Positions 34,877 through 36,410 of a DNA stretch of 36,410 nt are shown here, piece by piece. The notes below the pieces were generated by a model. It made no database searches and was not told where the DNA came from. It saw only the letters and a program-made list of their open reading frames with translations. Within the stretch, counting starts at the first letter, position 1. Each line of letters opens with the position of its first letter. The position numbers were made by a program, and so were the translations under genes. Origin of the DNA: Spartobacteria bacterium (GTDB lineage: Bacteria > Verrucomicrobiota > Kiritimatiellia > RZYC01). The stretch spans positions 1-36,410 of the forward strand of contig RZZM01000011.1 in NCBI GenBank assembly GCA_009929845.1. The letters are read 5' to 3'.

Positions 34877-35305
34877 ATGAAAAAACCAAGTTTTCAGGAA
34901 GCTATAGAACAGATTCGCCGTGAAGACCCCCGCTATACTGTCGAGGCCTACGACTTCATACGCGAGGCCCTCGATTATGCCATGAAACATTTGGAACGGC
35001 CCCGCAAGGGCCACGGACGGCATGTCACCGGACAGGAACTGCTCGTGAGTATCCGCGAGTTTACCTTGAGGGAATTCGGTCCGATTTCAAAACGGGTGCT
35101 CAATCACTGGGGCATCCACTCAACAGAGGATTTTGGCCACGTCGTCTTCAACCTGGTTGATAAGGGCATCCTGGGAAAGACCGAGGGGGATCGCATCGAA
35201 GATTTTGCCGACGGCTATGATTTTGCCGATGCCTTCGTCAAACCATTCTTGCCGGACGACTCGTCTGTTACCAAACAAACAACCACCAAGGGGACCGGGA
35301 AATGA
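34877..35305 (+). CDS. Minf_1886-type conserved protein (TIGR04138-like)
   Basis: A 142-residue cytoplasmic protein matching the family found in Verrucomicrobia and Planctomycetes. Diagnostic segments are FQEAIEQIRREDPRYTVEAY, RHVTGQELLVSIREFTLREF, FGPISKRVLNHWGI, STEDFGHVVFNLVDKGIL and a final Y-DFADAFVKPF. The function is unknown. Its stop overlaps the start of the DUF1844 gene (ATGA), an arrangement that suggests joint expression. The ATG is preceded by AGGAAA. It is one of the best indicators of the PVC origin of this window. Confidence 0.88.
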   Translation: MKKPSFQEAIEQIRREDPRYTVEAYDFIREALDYAMKHLERPRKGHGRHVTGQELLVSIREFTLREFGPISKRVLNHWGIHSTEDFGHVVFNLVDKGILGKTEGDRIEDFADGYDFADAFVKPFLPDDSSVTKQTTTKGTGK

Positions 35306-35709
35306 CCGAACAAAATCAGGAACCATCATTATTCGCTGAACTGGTAATCATGCTGGGCACCTCCGCCATGCAGCAAATGGGTAAGATCATCAATCCGATG
35401 ACCGGTAAGACCGAAACCAGCCTGCCGGGGGCCCAGGCAACCATCGACCTGCTGGACATGCTGGACAAGAAGACAAAGGGTAACCTGGACCAGGCCGAAG
35501 CCCGTTTGCTGGCCGATACCCTCACGTCAATCAAGCTCACCTATGTGGAGACCGCAAAGACGCAGGCGCCTAAACAAACGGACACCCCCCCGCAACCTGA
35601 CAACCAGTCCGGGGAGGCATCCAGTGAAAAAGAACCCATCATTCCGCCCCCGCCCGCAGACGACAAAGACCGCGGGCAGGATAAAAAGTTCCACAAGACC
35701 TATTCCTGA
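35302..35709 (+). CDS. DUF1844 family protein
   Basis: A 135-residue protein. The first ~85 residues are the helical DUF1844 domain (SLFAELVIMLGTSAMQQMGK, then GAQATIDLLDMLDKKTKGNL and EARLLADTLTSIKLTYVE). The rest is a low-complexity Pro/Gln/Asp tail that is probably disordered. The function is unknown; DUF1844 proteins are widespread in PVC bacteria, Acidobacteria and Deltaproteobacteria. The start overlaps the preceding stop codon by 4 bp. It is convergent with the Cys-rich gene, with only 35 bases and a hairpin between the stop codons. Confidence 0.88.
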   Translation: MTEQNQEPSLFAELVIMLGTSAMQQMGKIINPMTGKTETSLPGAQATIDLLDMLDKKTKGNLDQAEARLLADTLTSIKLTYVETAKTQAPKQTDTPPQPDNQSGEASSEKEPIIPPPPADDKDRGQDKKFHKTYS

Positions 35710-35722
35710 TTTGTCTCGCGGA

Positions 35723-35740
35723 CGGCAGCGCGTGCTGCCG
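35723..35740. terminator. Hairpin between convergent genes
   Basis: CGGCAGC and GCTGCCG form a perfect 7-bp GC-rich stem with a 4-base loop between the stop codons of the DUF1844 and Cys-rich genes. No T-run follows on either strand, so it is a weak or factor-assisted bidirectional terminator at best. Confidence 0.45.
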
Positions 35741-35744
35741 GCGA

Positions 35745-36125
35745 CTAGTTGGCGACCGCTTCTTTTGGTTCCGGCGTTTCAGCCTGCATGGGGCATTTCA
35801 TGCCCTTGGCGCTGCACAGGCCGGTCAGGGTCTCTTTTTGCTCCGGGGTCAACACCTCGGCCATGACAGAACACCATTTTCCAGCCACGTCATCGGTCGC
35901 TTCTTTGGCGCATGTCGCCTTGACCTCGGCCAGCTTCGCCTTCTGCTCATCGGTCAACGACAGCTTGGAAAGCATGGCGTCGCAATCATTCCAGGTGCAG
36001 GTTTTGGCCTGGCGGTCTGCCGCACAGGCGGGTTTCGCGCCGCGCGGCTTCGCGCAACACTGGGCCAGGACCTGCGTCGCGCTTAACACGACCACGAATA
36101 CTATTACTTGTATCGTCATTCTCAT
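35745..36125 (-). CDS. Cys-rich periplasmic protein with LTxEQ motifs
   Basis: A 126-residue exported protein. AGGAGA six bases upstream supports the ATG at 36125. The signal peptide is MRMTIQVIVFVVVLSATQVL, with cleavage likely before QCCAKPRG. The mature part has nine cysteines and two helical LTxEQ segments (LSLTDEQKAKLAEVKATC and VLTPEQKETLTGLC), recalling Spy/CpxP-type periplasmic chaperones or metal sensors, but the Cys content is unlike those. The odd number of cysteines leaves at least one unpaired or metal-bound. The role may be metal binding or envelope stress; this is inference. Confidence 0.75.
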   Translation of the reverse strand: MRMTIQVIVFVVVLSATQVLAQCCAKPRGAKPACAADRQAKTCTWNDCDAMLSKLSLTDEQKAKLAEVKATCAKEATDDVAGKWCSVMAEVLTPEQKETLTGLCSAKGMKCPMQAETPEPKEAVAN

Positions 36126-36274
36126 CTTCGTTCTCCTATGGTTGTTCATGACTGTGGAAAAAATACCCCACCCGTCCAGATACGCAACCGTTTTTGTTGT
36201 TTTTTTTGAGTTCCGCAAATTCAGGATTCATACAAAGGCTCTGCAGAATTAAACCACCCGCTTCGCTGGAGGCC

Positions 36275-36410
36275 ACGGAGGTCACGGAGATATTTGAAAC
36301 AATATTTTTTGAATAGAAGAAAAGAAAGCTAACAAAGTTTCTCTGTTCCCGCTGTTACCTCCTTTAATAAACATGAGCAAACACAAATCTTCTATCTCCG
36401 TGCACTCCGT
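36275..36410. repeat. Inverted-repeat element at the right edge
   Basis: ACGGAGGTCACGGAGAT (36275-36291) and ATCTCCGTGCACTCCGT (36394-36410) are inverted copies matching at 15 of 17 positions, with about 100 AT-rich bases between. Each arm is itself two ACGGAG units. This could be a miniature inverted-repeat element or the edge of a family of 'CACGGAG' intergenic repeats. The right arm is cut by the window end. Confidence 0.5.

Overview
The window comes from a Gram-negative bacterium, most likely of the PVC group (Verrucomicrobiota/Kiritimatiellota). The evidence is a Minf_1886-type protein next to a DUF1844 protein, a giant secreted parallel beta-helix protein with 'GAYE' module ends, DxDxDG linkers and a 'STNL...FYRIE' C-terminus of a kind common in that group, and an outer-membrane beta-barrel protein. 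No rRNA, tRNA, CRISPR array or intact insertion sequence was seen. Base composition was judged by eye: the left 1.3 kb is AT-rich, the giant gene is intermediate, and most of the rest is GC-rich.

Layout. 1-1400: a VapBC toxin-antitoxin pair (220-791) between stretches of relic-like sequence. 1413-15161: one gene for a 4,582-residue secreted protein made of eleven beta-helix modules separated by DxDxDG linkers, PKD domains or, once, a jelly-roll-like domain. 15185-17286: a 28-codon leader ORF overlapping (ATGA) the start of a secreted glucoamylase/GH144-like protein. 17424-23511 (minus strand): a CPA2 cation/proton antiporter with a long cytoplasmic tail, and upstream of it a 1,166-residue secreted protein built from several consecutive beta-propellers. 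23791-27020: a PaaK-like adenylate-forming ligase, a radical SAM/SPASM protein, a small Cys-rich membrane segment and an outer-membrane barrel, all on the plus strand. 27417-30409: a Zn/Mn-type ABC importer operon (binding protein, unknown 140-residue anchored protein, ATPase, permease). 30697-31425: a DUF218/YdcF-like membrane protein. 31650-34807: leuS, a 67-residue membrane protein and a HIT-family protein. 34877-35709: Minf_1886-type and DUF1844 genes. 35745-36125 (minus): a Cys-rich periplasmic protein. The window ends in a 17-bp inverted repeat.

How the genes work together. The left half is largely extracellular: a giant repetitive beta-helix protein, a secreted glycan-active enzyme and a multi-propeller protein. 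The right half mixes housekeeping (leuS, HIT) with metal uptake and a tight ligase-radical SAM pair that looks like a small biosynthetic or modification cassette. The most unusual elements are the giant protein, whose gene carries several G7-G8 tracts and appears to have grown by phased duplication of 'module end + separator + next module head' blocks, and the ligase/radical SAM/Cys-rich segment/barrel cluster.
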